Assembly (NCBI RefSeq): GCF_010731695.1
Contig: NZ_AP022586.1
Span: 3,348,001 to 3,412,000, forward strand
DNA: 64,000 nucleotides
Direction: 5' to 3'
From: Mycolicibacterium litorale
GTDB lineage: Bacteria; Actinomycetota; Actinomycetes; Mycobacteriales; Mycobacteriaceae
The notes beneath the pieces are model-generated. The model was not told the origin of the DNA, ran no database searches, and saw only the letters and a list, made by a program, of their open reading frames with translations. The first letter of the stretch is position 1. Each line of letters starts with the position of its first letter. Shown here one piece after another: positions 1-10,658 of the stretch. Both the position numbers and the translations under genes were made by a program.

Positions 1-355
1 CCTGCAGGCCCGCGGCAAGAAGCTGACCTTCGAACTGGCGCGGTTCGCCAAGTTCATCCACGAGGTGATCTTCCCCGGCGGTCGCATCCCGACGACCCAG
101 ATGATGGTGGAACACGGCGAGAAGGCCGGGTTCGTGGTGCCGGAGACGCTGTCCCTGCGCAACCACTACATCAAGACGCTGGGCATCTGGGCCGCGCGCC
201 TCGAGCACCACAAGGACGAGGCCATCGCCGCCGCCGGCGAGGAGCACTACAACGACTACATGCGGTACCTGACGGGCTGCCAGTACTACTTCGTCGACGA
301 GGCGCTCGACGTCAGCCTGGTCACCTATCTGAAGCCGGGCGCTGCGGCCGCCTAG
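1..355 (+). CDS. Cyclopropane/mycolic-acid SAM methyltransferase, C-terminal fragment
   Basis: The reading frame is already open at base 2 and ends at TAG 353-355, so only the last 117 residues are present. The tail matches the C-terminal half of the CMAS/MmaA/UmaA family: a helix with [19 protein letters not shown], then [12 protein letters not shown], which corresponds to the conserved YLTGC segment. Family members transfer methyl groups from S-adenosylmethionine to unsaturated fatty or mycolic acyl chains. The SAM-binding site would lie upstream of the window. In M. tuberculosis mmaA genes lie convergent to rplA, and this gene keeps that orientation relative to rplA about 33 kb away. The exact paralogue cannot be named from the tail. 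Confidence 0.85.
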   Translation, partial: LQARGKKLTFELARFAKFIHEVIFPGGRIPTTQMMVEHGEKAGFVVPETLSLRNHYIKTLGIWAARLEHHKDEAIAAAGEEHYNDYMRYLTGCQYYFVDEALDVSLVTYLKPGAAAA

Positions 356-366
356 GTTCTCGACAT

Positions 367-409
367 ACGACATCGCCCCGCCACTTCGAAAGTGGCGGGG
401 CGATGTCGT
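367..409. terminator. Perfect 20-bp hairpin between convergent genes
   Basis: Bases 367-386 are perfectly complementary to 390-409 around a 3-base CGA loop. The hairpin lies between the stop codons of the methyltransferase (+) and the PASTA-like gene (-), so it probably terminates both transcripts. There is only a minimal T run, as is common for mycobacterial terminators. Confidence 0.8.
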
Positions 410-421
410 TGGTACAGGCGG

Positions 422-736
422 TCAGCAGTTGTTGGGCCGGTTGACGCCGACCGCGGGGGTGGACTTGGCCCGCAGCGTGCCGCCTGCCTTCGGGGACTGC
501 GAGCAGACCGTCCAGTTGGTGAGGTTGAGGACCTCGCCCGGCCCGGACAGGTTCACCGGAGTGAGTTTGAGTCCGCTGCCCTCAGTCGCCGCAGTGAAAG
601 CCTTCTCCGCGGCCGCGAGGTTCATCCCGCGGATGTCCGGCATCTCCCATGTCGACGGTGCTGCCATTGCCTGCGGAGCGCTGAGCGCCGCGGACAGAAC
701 CAAGGCCGCCGCGGTGGCCGCCATGCGTGTTTTCAT
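422..736 (-). CDS. Small secreted PASTA-like protein
   Basis: A 104-residue product. I chose the ATG at 736 because a strong GGGAGGGG ribosome-binding site precedes it; an in-frame start 8 codons upstream lacks this. Residues 1-26 form a classical signal peptide (MKTRMAATAAAL... ending AMA). The mature part contains MPDIRGMNLAAAEKAF, like the start of a PASTA domain, and SQSPKAGGTL, like the end of one. Two cysteines, one in TVCSQSP and one as the last residue, could form a disulfide. Single-PASTA exported proteins are common in mycobacteria. PASTA domains in PknB and PBPs bind peptidoglycan fragments, but no ligand is known here. Confidence 0.8.
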   Translation of the reverse strand: MKTRMAATAAALVLSAALSAPQAMAAPSTWEMPDIRGMNLAAAEKAFTAATEGSGLKLTPVNLSGPGEVLNLTNWTVCSQSPKAGGTLRAKSTPAVGVNRPNNC

Positions 737-845
737 TCGATCCCCTCCCGGAAATTCCACCCGTCACCGTAGCGGACGGCCATCGGCTGATGGTCGGGTT
801 CCGCGCGTGTGTCTAGTGGCGGGCCGCTCGAGGTGCTGAAGAACC

Positions 846-2444
846 TCAGGCAGCGGCCTTTTCGGACTCTGCGTCCGCACGGTCGACCTCCGTGCTGTCC
901 TTGACGTCCGCCTCGTTGTCGTTGTCGGTGACGGTGGTTTCGTCGTCCGTGACTTCCTCGGTCTCCTCCTGCGAGGCGTCTTCCTCGAGGTTGCCCCCAT
1001 CGTTGTCGGTGACGACATCGTCGTTCTCGAGCTCCTCGTCCTTCGCGGCGTCATCGTCGGAGATGACTGCGTCGCCGGCAGCGGGATCGACGGACTCTTG
1101 GGGTTCGACGGGAAGTGGAGTGACGGTGGCATCGCCCTCGGACGTCTCGCCCTTGTCGGTCGGGGCCGTGCCGGTCGTGGGCGCGGTCGGCTGAGAATCG
1201 GCCGGCGCTTCGTCCTCGGTCGGCTCGGCGGCGAGGCGATTGAACGATGCCAACACCGATGGCTCGTCGGATTCCGCTTCGCTCGGAGTCGGGACCGGAA
1301 CGGCGATCATGCTGCTGCCCCGGAAGGCATCTTCGATCCCCTGGATGATGGCTTCGACGAAGTCGGCGGAGAACTGCACCGGATTGAGGGTGAACGGGTT
1401 GAACGGGAGGATGGACAGGTTGCGCGGGACGCCAGGGTCGGCGTTGCGGTCATAACCGAGGTCGATCAGCAGCTTGGTGACCGGCTGCAGCAGTCGGACG
1501 ACGGGGTCGACGAAAGCGGATGTGCCGGTGGCATTTCCGAGGTCAACGAGGGGCATGAAGATCGGCAGGGTGCCCCGCTGGGGGATCAGGACGAAGGTGG
1601 CGTTTCCGTGGACGCGCTTGGGCGCGGCGGCGATGGCAGCCGCCAAGCTGGCGTCGTCGTAGCCGTACGGCATCGAGTCGGTCGGCCCGTTGCTGGTGGG
1701 GTCGAGGTAGTAGCCGTGCACGTATTCGAACGCGAAGAGGGCGTTCAGCATCGCCAGTGGGTTGCCCCAGTACTGCGGGGCGTCGCCGACGGGGTCGTAT
1801 TCGAAGGAGTAGTTCGTGCTCTTCACGCCGATGTCGGTGGGCAGCTGCGGCCCGAAGGAGACGTTGAGGATGGGGATGTAGCGCAGGAAACTCAGACGCG
1901 ACCACAGGCCCTGAGGGTTGTTGATGTTGCCGATGGTGACGACGGTGATGCGGTCCCGAGTGGCCTCGTCGAGTTTGGCGATGTCGTACATCGCGCGGGA
2001 GACGACCGCCCCGCCCTGGGAGTAGCCGAAGACGATGATCTGTTCGTCGTCATTGGCCTCATCGTTCAGGATGCCGGCGAGCTGGCTGTTGAGGTTGGTG
2101 ACGCCCTCCCCCACCGACTCGTTCCAGGTGTCGCAGGTCAGGCCGGGGCACCACCCGGGCAGTGGGATGGGCCAGAAGCTGGCGGGATAATCCACGCCGA
2201 GGAGTTCACAGCCGTTCGTTGAGGTGCAGGCGACGCCGGACGGGTTGATGTAGCGGTCGGCAGCGTTCTCCTTGTAACCCTCAACGGCGTTGGGCGGGTT
2301 GATGTTGTGCGTCCCGGTGCCCGGGACGATCAGCGCGATCGCACCGAAGGCGAGCGCCGCGGTGAACGCGGAGGCCAGCCATAGACCGATGGTGGCGACG
2401 ATCGAGGTGATGACGACGAGCGCCGCCCTGGCCGACTTTTGCAT
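846..2444 (-). CDS. PE-PPE domain (alpha/beta hydrolase-like) protein with acidic C-terminal tail
   Basis: A product of about 532 residues starting at ATG 2444, where the reading becomes a typical N-terminus: MQKSARAA followed by a hydrophobic signal/anchor segment (about residues 8-40). The body has the PE-PPE domain (serine-hydrolase fold) features: an early segment with GTGTHN, and the nucleophile motif GYSQGG near residue 145. No N-terminal PE or PPE module is present. The last 120 or so residues are low-complexity and rich in Glu, Asp, Thr and Ser, ending at a stop next to the window's left intergenic hairpin region. Related proteins are cell-envelope esterases. The ribosome-binding site is weak, so the start is less certain than the body. 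Confidence 0.8.
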   Translation of the reverse strand: MQKSARAALVVITSIVATIGLWLASAFTAALAFGAIALIVPGTGTHNINPPNAVEGYKENAADRYINPSGVACTSTNGCELLGVDYPASFWPIPLPGWCPGLTCDTWNESVGEGVTNLNSQLAGILNDEANDDEQIIVFGYSQGGAVVSRAMYDIAKLDEATRDRITVVTIGNINNPQGLWSRLSFLRYIPILNVSFGPQLPTDIGVKSTNYSFEYDPVGDAPQYWGNPLAMLNALFAFEYVHGYYLDPTSNGPTDSMPYGYDDASLAAAIAAAPKRVHGNATFVLIPQRGTLPIFMPLVDLGNATGTSAFVDPVVRLLQPVTKLLIDLGYDRNADPGVPRNLSILPFNPFTLNPVQFSADFVEAIIQGIEDAFRGSSMIAVPVPTPSEAESDEPSVLASFNRLAAEPTEDEAPADSQPTAPTTGTAPTDKGETSEGDATVTPLPVEPQESVDPAAGDAVISDDDAAKDEELENDDVVTDNDGGNLEEDASQEETEEVTDDETTVTDNDNEADVKDSTEVDRADAESEKAAA

Positions 2445-3099
2445 ACGTAAACGATCACACAACCCAGCGACGCGTATATCGGATTTCGATGCGTTCGGCT
2501 GTGGGACAGAAAGGCGGACGGAACGTCGGGCCCTATGGGCGAGGCCCGCTATCGCCGCCGACCAGTGGCCGCAGCACGCTTTCGCCGAGTCGCCGAGGTT
2601 GCTGTGACTACGTGATCGAGGCCCGACGCGCCAGGCGCTCGAGGTGACCCCGCTTCCCTTCCGCACCGGCAGGCGGGGAGGGTCTGGCAGGCAGTGAACC
2701 GATCACCGCGCACAGCCCAGGCGGCGGCGGTTGGTCCGCGATGTTGGTCCGAGCCGACGACGGCACACATGCCGCCGACGCCGAAGATGTGGAAACTGGA
2801 GGAGCGAGCGCGGAGTTGCGGTGGAGCGCGATCTGCGAATCCGCGCTGGCGAGCCGCTGCGTTAACCCTGGGGGCGGAAACAGTCGAGCGCGGCCATCAG
2901 ATGCTCTTGACTGGACGACTCGCTCGCCAAGGCGGACATCGACGCCTTAATTGTCATGCCCAGCTAGCGATTACTACGAGGCCGCGCCGATTACCAGGCG
3001 CGTCGGGCGTTCGGCGTTTCGGCTGGCCGGATACCACGGCCGTTCCGGTCAATTCCGTCGACCAGGACAGCTGATCCATTCTCGACCCGTCAAGAGTGG
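2445..3099. other. Intergenic region without a supported gene
   Basis: Several open frames of 60-126 codons cross this 655-base stretch on both strands, but none shows a ribosome-binding site, a recognisable domain or consistent codon use. It separates the PE-PPE gene from the exopolysaccharide locus and probably holds the PE-PPE promoter. It may be one boundary of the less GC-rich locus. Confidence 0.5.
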
Positions 3100-4609
3100 C
3101 TAATAGGCTCCCGAGTGGCCGAATACTGCCTTCAATGTACGCAGCGCGATCAGCAAGTCACCGACCATTGACCAATTCTCGATGTAGAACAGGTCCAGTC
3201 GTACCGAGTCTTCCCACGAGAGGTCTGAGCGACCGCTGACCTGCCACAGCCCAGTGATGCCGGGCTTGACCAGCAGGCGACGCCTAGCGGAGTCATCATA
3301 CGTTTTCACCTCTCTCGCCAGCGGCGGGCGCGGGCCGACGACACTCATGTCACGAGTGAGAACGTTGAGGAATTGGGGCAGTTCATCGATGCTGTACTTG
3401 CGCAGGATTCGACCGACCGGCGTGACGCGTGGGTCGCTCTTCATCTTGAACAACACGCCGCCTTCGCTCTCGTTGAGGCCGACAAGCTTGTCGACGAGCT
3501 TGTCGGCACCGTCGAGCAGGGTGCGGAACTTAATCATGTGGAACGGCTGGCCGTTGATGCCGATGCGTTCGGAGCGATAAGACACTGACCCTCTGCTGGT
3601 GACCTTGATTGCAATGGCGACACCAATCAAAAGCGGCAGCCCGCTCAGCAGCACTGCGCTGGCGAATACAATGTCAAAGAGCCGCTTCTCGAAACGCTTC
3701 GCGCCCTTGTACTTAGGCTTCTCCACATGGATCAGCGGCAGCCCGGACACCGGGCGCATCTGCAACCGCGGACCAGCGACGTCAACAACCCCTGGCGCGA
3801 CCAGCAGGTCGACGTCGAGCTTTTCAAGTTCCCACGACAGGTCGCGGATGCCACGGCCGTCGAGACGCTCAGTCGCGGTGACGGCGACAGCGTGGCTGTC
3901 CGTAGCCCGCCACGGCGCCGACTACGTTGGATTCGTTGCCGAAGGTCGGGAGAACGCCAACCCCTGGGACCTCAATCGTGCCGCGGAGGCTTCCGTCCGG
4001 AATGCAGGCACCGGCGACCTCGTATCCTGACCGCGGTTCACGGGCCAGCGATCTGGTCAGGTCGCACACGGCTGGCGCGCTACCCACCACCACCACCCGG
4101 GTGATGCAGCGGCCGTACTTCATCCGGGCGCGGTTCACGAACCTTCTTGCGAGCCAACGTCCCCCAACTAGAAGGGCGATGCCTACAGGCAGCGCGATAA
4201 TCAGATAGCCTCGCGCGATCTCGAGCTTGAACAACATCGACAGGATTGCCGTAGCCCCGAACACCGATAGGGTGGCCAGCAAGACGCGGCGGTACTCCTC
4301 AGGCCCAGCACCGATGACGCGCGGCGAACGGGACCGATTCACCGCAAGCGCTGTCAGCCACATGGTCGCCGTCATAGCCGAGACCACCGTGTAGTCCACG
4401 AAGCGGTAGTTCAGTTCGGCGCCCGGGATCGCCCCGAAGCGCAGCCGCTGCGCGAGAACCACGGCGGTCGCGACCGCCAGAGAATCCAACGCGATGAGCC
4501 GGCGCGCATACCACCGTTGCCACGCCGGCATCTGCTTGCTGGTCGCATGCTGATTGGCGGAGGTGGCCAGCCCCATGGAGGCGTCAGGCCCATCATCGAG
4601 CGCCGTCAT
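3100..4609 (-). pseudogene. Initiating polyprenyl-phosphate glycosylphosphotransferase, split by a one-base frameshift
   Basis: The gene starts at ATG 4609 (ribosome-binding site GGGGGGA) and reads an N-terminal half with about five membrane segments and a CoA-binding-like domain (VVVVGSAPAV) until it leaves frame near 3910. The C-terminal half, down to TAG 3100-3102, is a complete bacterial sugar transferase domain: KRLFDIVFASAVLL membrane helix, KFRT, DELPQFLNV, MSVVGPRPPL, KPGITGLWQVSGRS. Skipping one G at about 3910 joins NVVGAV to RATDSHAVAVTATE, which matches the family, giving about 502 residues as expected. Family members load the first sugar phosphate onto undecaprenyl/decaprenyl phosphate. 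Either the gene is inactive, or the base is a sequence error, or frameshifting occurs. Confidence 0.9.
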
Positions 4610-4695
4610 CCAATCCCCCCAGAAAATGCCTTGACCGAAACTGTAAGCCGTCGAACGGCCAATCTCAACTCGATTACGATTCAAAGTGAAATTCG

Positions 4696-4701
4696 TCTAT
4701 A
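4696..4701 (-). promoter_or_regulatory. Possible extended -10 element for the initiating transferase
   Basis: On the minus strand the sequence reads TGTTATAGA, an extended -10 pattern (TGn before TATAGA), about 90 bases upstream of the ATG at 4609. The region 4610-4836 is AT-richer than its surroundings. No good -35 at ideal spacing is visible. Confidence 0.3.
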
Positions 4702-4836
4702 ACACATCGCTCCTGGCAAATACCTCGATACTTGCCGTTCATTCCGATTTGCCCAGTTAGCCTTAGTCAACGTGCGAGGCGCAAGAATTCTCGGCATCGG
4801 CCCACGCGAGCAGGCGTGTAGCTTGACCCGGCGCGA

Positions 4837-5364
4837 TCATCCCTCGAAAGAGATTCGGCAAAGGTCCATGATGGGTGGAAGCAAATCCACAATTTGTCGG
4901 CCCACCTTTGCGAAGGCCTCCGGTCCCTGACCAATCGGGTCCGGTATGTCCGGCGCTTGGTCGCCCGCGAGCAGCGGCCGGAAACGAGCTAGGCCTGCGA
5001 TGCTCGTCGGGCCGAACTCTGTTACAAGCTCCGCAGCTTCGGCGAGGGTGTACGTCTTCTTGAGTTGGCGCGGAGCCATTTCAAGAACGCGGTCACGGTG
5101 GTATCGCGACATGGTGATCACGAGGTCAGCGTTGGACGCAATTTTTGGGGTTAGCAGACGAGCCGCGAAGTCAGTCGTTTCGCCCCCTAGGTCGCTTAGA
5201 ACCTGGGCGGCGAGATCATGGATCGGGTGTCCCACCACAGCGCGAGTGCCGGCGCTCGACACGAGAACGCCTGACAGTCGCGCTCGTGTCAGGTAGGCGA
5301 CGGCGAGACGCTCGGCCATCGGCGATCGGCAAATGTTCCCGGTGCAAACAAACAGAAGATGCAG
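4837..5364 (-). CDS. Low-molecular-weight protein tyrosine phosphatase (Wzb/PtpA type), apparent CTG start
   Basis: Reading from CTG 5364 gives a 175-residue protein beginning LHLLFVCTGNICRSP, which contains the catalytic CX5R loop (CTGNICRS). Later come the DIPDPIG segment, equivalent to the general-acid Asp of the DP motif, and ITMSRYHRD. The first in-frame ATG (5319) lies after the catalytic cysteine and would give a dead protein. No ATG, GTG or TTG occurs between the upstream in-frame stop (5398-5400) and the cysteine, but a GGGAG ribosome-binding site sits 6 bases before the CTG. In capsule loci such phosphatases dephosphorylate the Wzc/CpsD tyrosine kinase; a candidate partner is at 26690-28147. 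Confidence 0.85.
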   Translation of the reverse strand: MHLLFVCTGNICRSPMAERLAVAYLTRARLSGVLVSSAGTRAVVGHPIHDLAAQVLSDLGGETTDFAARLLTPKIASNADLVITMSRYHRDRVLEMAPRQLKKTYTLAEAAELVTEFGPTSIAGLARFRPLLAGDQAPDIPDPIGQGPEAFAKVGRQIVDLLPPIMDLCRISFEG

Positions 5365-5481
5365 AGCCCGCTCCCAGCTATAGTTACGTGATTTTGATCA
5401 CAATCAAGGGCCTTTCGGATGAACCGTCTGCCAAGTATCGGCGATCAACGCCGTAGGCGCGATGCCCAGTCAAATATAGCT

Positions 5482-5512
5482 GCAGTGCAGGCGCTCTAAT
5501 GGCGTGCACTGC
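5482..5512. promoter_or_regulatory. Inverted repeat between divergent phosphatase and rmlA genes
   Basis: GCAGTGCA (5482-5489) is the exact reverse complement of TGCACTGC (5505-5512), with a 15-base spacer. It lies in the 280-base divergent intergenic region between the phosphatase (-) and rmlA (+). It could be a regulator site; no regulator gene lies next to it. Confidence 0.35.
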
Positions 5513-5644
5513 GAGTGCCATGGATTCCAGCTACTCCCAATCGGGAGGCGCATCCTCCCAATTGCGCGCGGCCGGCTCACCTAGATGTCCGGATGAAGCT
5601 TGCCAGAGACAGTGCTCTCTACAGTCTTATGTCACGATTGCGTC

Positions 5645-7512
<1,868 letters not shown>

Positions 7513-7530
7513 TGCACGGAATTAGGTTCA

Positions 7531-8955
7531 GTGACTGAGTTCGCGAAGGAATTGCGCGCAACCCCAACGGCCATTCCCGGACTGACGCTTTGGGATCTGC
7601 CGGTGCACGGCGACAACCGTGGCTGGTTCAAAGAGAACTGGCAGCGCGAGAAGATGCTGGCAGCAGGTATGCCCGATTTCGGTCCTGTCCAGAATAATGT
7701 TTCGTTTAATAACGAGGTTGGCACTACTCGCGGCATCCATGCCGAGCCATGGGACAAGTTCGTCTCGGTAGCGACTGGACGCGTCTTCGCCGCCTGGGTC
7801 GATCTTCGACAAGGCCCGACGTTCGGAACCTTGGTTACCTCTGAGCTCGACCCGTCGCGAGCTGTGTATGTGCCACGAGGAGTTGGAAACTCATTCCAAA
7901 CGCTCGAACCGAACACTGCGTACACTTACCTCGTCAACGATCACTACTCGCCCAATGCTACTTATTCTGCAGTAAACCTCGCGGATGAGACTTTGGCTGT
8001 CGACTGGCCGATACCGTTACAAAAGGCAGCGCTCTCCTCCAAAGATCGTAACAATCCTCGGTTATCACACATCGAACCCATTCGGGCTCGCAAGGTCTTG
8101 ATTCTAGGTGCTAGCGGGCAACTCGGACTAGCCCTACGGAAAGTGTACAGCGACTGTCCGGACGTGGAATTCGCCAACCGTACCGACATTGAGCTAGCTT
8201 CGGATCGCATCAACTCCATCCGTCCGTGGCGGGATTATCGAGTGGTGATCAACGCGGCCGCCTATACCGCGGTCGATGCAGCCGAAACGCCTGCGGGACG
8301 AAAAGAGGCTTGGGCCACCAACGTCACGGCCGTTGCCGCGTTGGCGCGTCTAGCGCGAGCGTTCGGCTTGACTCTAGTTCATATCTCCAGTGACTACGTT
8401 TTCGACGGGAACCTGCCGCGGCCCTATCGCGAGGACGACGCACTTTGCCCACTCGGCGTCTACGGACAAACCAAAGCCGCGGGCGACGAGATTGCCTCCA
8501 CCGCGCACAATCACTACATACTGCGAACTTCTTGGGTTGTCGGCGAGGGCCAGAACTTTGTGCGGACCATGCTCTCGCTCGCTGAACGCGGGATCGACCC
8601 ATCGGTTGTCAACGATCAGCACGGGCGACTTACCTTCGCATCCGATCTCGCGACTGCAATTCGGGATCTGATCGATAAGTGCGCGCCGTATGGAACATAC
8701 AACTTCACCGGTGGAGGCACGCCCATGTCATGGGAGGGGATTGCTCGCGAAGTTTTTGCGCTCGCGGGCCATAGCCCAGAAAGGGTGACCGGCGTTAGCA
8801 CCGAAGATTATTTCAAGTCGGCAAGTGGGCCGGTTGCGGCCCGTCCACGCAACAGTGCTCTGGATCTGAACAAGATTGAGCCGTTCACCGACGTGCCGGA
8901 CCACATGGACCGCCTTGAGCAATACATACGCGCAATCAAACCTCAGGCTGGCTGA
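7531..8955 (+). CDS. rmlCD: Fused dTDP-4-dehydrorhamnose 3,5-epimerase / reductase (RmlC-RmlD)
   Basis: One 474-residue reading frame carries two enzymes of the rhamnose pathway. Residues 1-180 are an RmlC cupin: GWFKENWQREKM, VQNNVSFNNEVGTTRGIH and YVPRGVGNSFQTLE. Residues 188-470 are an RmlD reductase: ILGASGQLGLAL (NADPH site), INAAAYTAVD, HISSDYVFDG, and YGQTKAAGD (catalytic Tyr/Lys). With rmlA and rmlB upstream this completes dTDP-L-rhamnose synthesis. The fusion is continuous, with no internal stop or frameshift. It starts at GTG 7531. Comparable RmlC-RmlD fusions are known in Actinobacteria; M. tuberculosis uses separate genes. Confidence 0.95.
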   Translation: MTEFAKELRATPTAIPGLTLWDLPVHGDNRGWFKENWQREKMLAAGMPDFGPVQNNVSFNNEVGTTRGIHAEPWDKFVSVATGRVFAAWVDLRQGPTFGTLVTSELDPSRAVYVPRGVGNSFQTLEPNTAYTYLVNDHYSPNATYSAVNLADETLAVDWPIPLQKAALSSKDRNNPRLSHIEPIRARKVLILGASGQLGLALRKVYSDCPDVEFANRTDIELASDRINSIRPWRDYRVVINAAAYTAVDAAETPAGRKEAWATNVTAVAALARLARAFGLTLVHISSDYVFDGNLPRPYREDDALCPLGVYGQTKAAGDEIASTAHNHYILRTSWVVGEGQNFVRTMLSLAERGIDPSVVNDQHGRLTFASDLATAIRDLIDKCAPYGTYNFTGGGTPMSWEGIAREVFALAGHSPERVTGVSTEDYFKSASGPVAARPRNSALDLNKIEPFTDVPDHMDRLEQYIRAIKPQAG

Positions 8956-8996
8956 GTCACGGTTTAAACATCCAGCGGAAACACATTGTCGCTGCT

Positions 8997-10658
8997 CTAG
9001 AACGGCGATGCCGCGCCCAGTGCCACCGCGTCGAAATCGAACGTGCCTGCCGTCGCGCCGACCGGTGTGGCCCGAAGGGCTTCACCTCCCAGGGCCCAAG
9101 TGAAACTGGGATGCGCAGTATCGGCCCCCTCCAGGTGCCCGCCGGCTGCAATCGGTGTACACACGGAGCCCGCGGATGAAACGAAGAGCAAGTACGTAGC
9201 TGTAAGCGAGGGGTCCTTCGTGTTGGTCGCGGTCACAGAGATCAAGCCGCCGAACGTCGTCCCGCCGACGATGTCCGAGATACTAAATACCGTGGTAGTA
9301 CTAGACACGTCAAGATTTCTATGGGAGGCGCCGGATACACCTCCTTTAGGAGACTTGATGTCTCGCGATTGCAATCGCCACTCGCCATAGAGGTTGTCGA
9401 ACGCTCCAGAGTCCTGAAAGTCGCGGATGGTCGGATATCCCTCGCCACCCTGCGAAGCGTAGATGCGGTAACCGGGCAGCGACTCGGAACCAGTCCACGA
9501 GTCCGGTGAAGCGGTCCACGCCCATGAGTTTCCGCCAATCTCGATCCGCCGCAGATCAGTGAGGTCATGCAGGCCGACAGCAGCACGAGTCCACATCGCG
9601 AAGGTGTTTCCCTCGATGACACCCTTCGGCGCTCCGTGATGGATCTCAAGGGCATCAGCAAGCTCGCGCTGCCCAGGCCAGGCAATATGATTCCCTATAA
9701 CGCTGAAATTGGCAGGCGTGTCGAGGTAGACGGCGGAGAGCCCCGCCTCGAAGAAGTTGTTGTTGATGATGCGCAGCCAATTAGTCTTCCCCAGGCGGAG
9801 ATTATAGCGCTTGATGGCGAAGAGCGGTTCCGCACTGTCACTATGGTTAAGCGAGAAGATGGTGTTACCCGCGAAGTTGAGACCGTCGACGCCGCCTATG
9901 GCGCCTTCGTTCGTGCTGGCAATCCACACGGATGTGTCCGAGCAGAAGTTGAAGTAATTATCTGTAATCTGCCAATCCGACAAACAATCCCACTCTTCAG
10001 TATCCCCATAGACTCCGAAGGTGAGCCGCGTGAATCGGTTACCGGAAACCCTCACCATGGCAGTGGTGTGGAACTTCTCGTTACCATCAGCGGCTTCCAC
10101 CGCGACACCCTTCCCGGCTGACCGGAACAGATTCTGCGAGATGTCAAGGCCTCGGGTATTCCGCAAGACCAAGCAGCGTGTTGTCCCGTAGTCGTCATCG
10201 CCGTCGAAGGTCAGACCTGCAACGGAGTCACCCGAGAAGTCAACCCCGCTCGCTGCACCGTCGTAACTGGCAGGCCCCACACGCACTTCACCCCCGCCAA
10301 CAACTGCACCACCTCGGCTCAGCAGGCTAACCCCTGCTTGGCTCATCTCTACATTCCCCGGGATGTAGAACCGCCCGCGAGTTAATTCGACCGCCCCGCC
10401 ACCTTCCGAGAGCGCCGCCTCGTAAGCCGCACGGAGGGCGGCGGTGTCGTCGTTCAAGCCATCGCCTACGGCTCCGAATTCGTAAGGGTTGTGAACCGAT
10501 CTAGCTGACACTTGGCTATGGACCCCTTCGCCGTCTCCCCCGCCGGCGGGCCGGCCCGCTGAGTCACCGCAACCCACGGCGAGCATTGCCACTGGCGTCA
10601 CTGCAGAGGCGGCTGCGCACGAACTGAAAAAGGCCCGACGGCTGATGTGCGACGTCAA
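8997..10658 (-). CDS. Tat-exported lipoprotein with right-handed beta-helix (pectate-lyase-like) fold
   Basis: A 553-residue protein starting at TTG 10658 behind a strong GAGGAG ribosome-binding site. The N-terminus ISRRAFFSSC is a twin-arginine motif, followed by a hydrophobic stretch and a lipobox-like LAVGC, so the protein is probably exported folded and lipid-anchored. The mature part opens with NPYEFGAVGDGLNDDTAALRAA, the signature of the pectate-lyase-3/glycosyl-hydrolase-28-like beta-helix family, followed by many short Asn-rich coils. Its place amid sugar-polymer genes suggests it cuts or modifies the polymer outside the membrane. The final 100 residues form a separate beta-rich domain. 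Substrate and chemistry are unknown. Confidence 0.85.
   Translation of the reverse strand: MTSHISRRAFFSSCAAASAVTPVAMLAVGCGDSAGRPAGGGDGEGVHSQVSARSVHNPYEFGAVGDGLNDDTAALRAAYEAALSEGGGAVELTRGRFYIPGNVEMSQAGVSLLSRGGAVVGGGEVRVGPASYDGAASGVDFSGDSVAGLTFDGDDDYGTTRCLVLRNTRGLDISQNLFRSAGKGVAVEAADGNEKFHTTAMVRVSGNRFTRLTFGVYGDTEEWDCLSDWQITDNYFNFCSDTSVWIASTNEGAIGGVDGLNFAGNTIFSLNHSDSAEPLFAIKRYNLRLGKTNWLRIINNNFFEAGLSAVYLDTPANFSVIGNHIAWPGQRELADALEIHHGAPKGVIEGNTFAMWTRAAVGLHDLTDLRRIEIGGNSWAWTASPDSWTGSESLPGYRIYASQGGEGYPTIRDFQDSGAFDNLYGEWRLQSRDIKSPKGGVSGASHRNLDVSSTTTVFSISDIVGGTTFGGLISVTATNTKDPSLTATYLLFVSSAGSVCTPIAAGGHLEGADTAHPSFTWALGGEALRATPVGATAGTFDFDAVALGAASPF

Noticed and set aside
1098..2222. Long open frame opposite the PE-PPE gene
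   Set aside because: It lies antisense within a well-supported GC-rich gene, has no ribosome-binding site or domain, and its residues follow the mirrored codon pattern of the real gene.
2694..3074. Possible small gene in the left intergenic region
   Set aside because: No ribosome-binding site, no domain, atypical composition.
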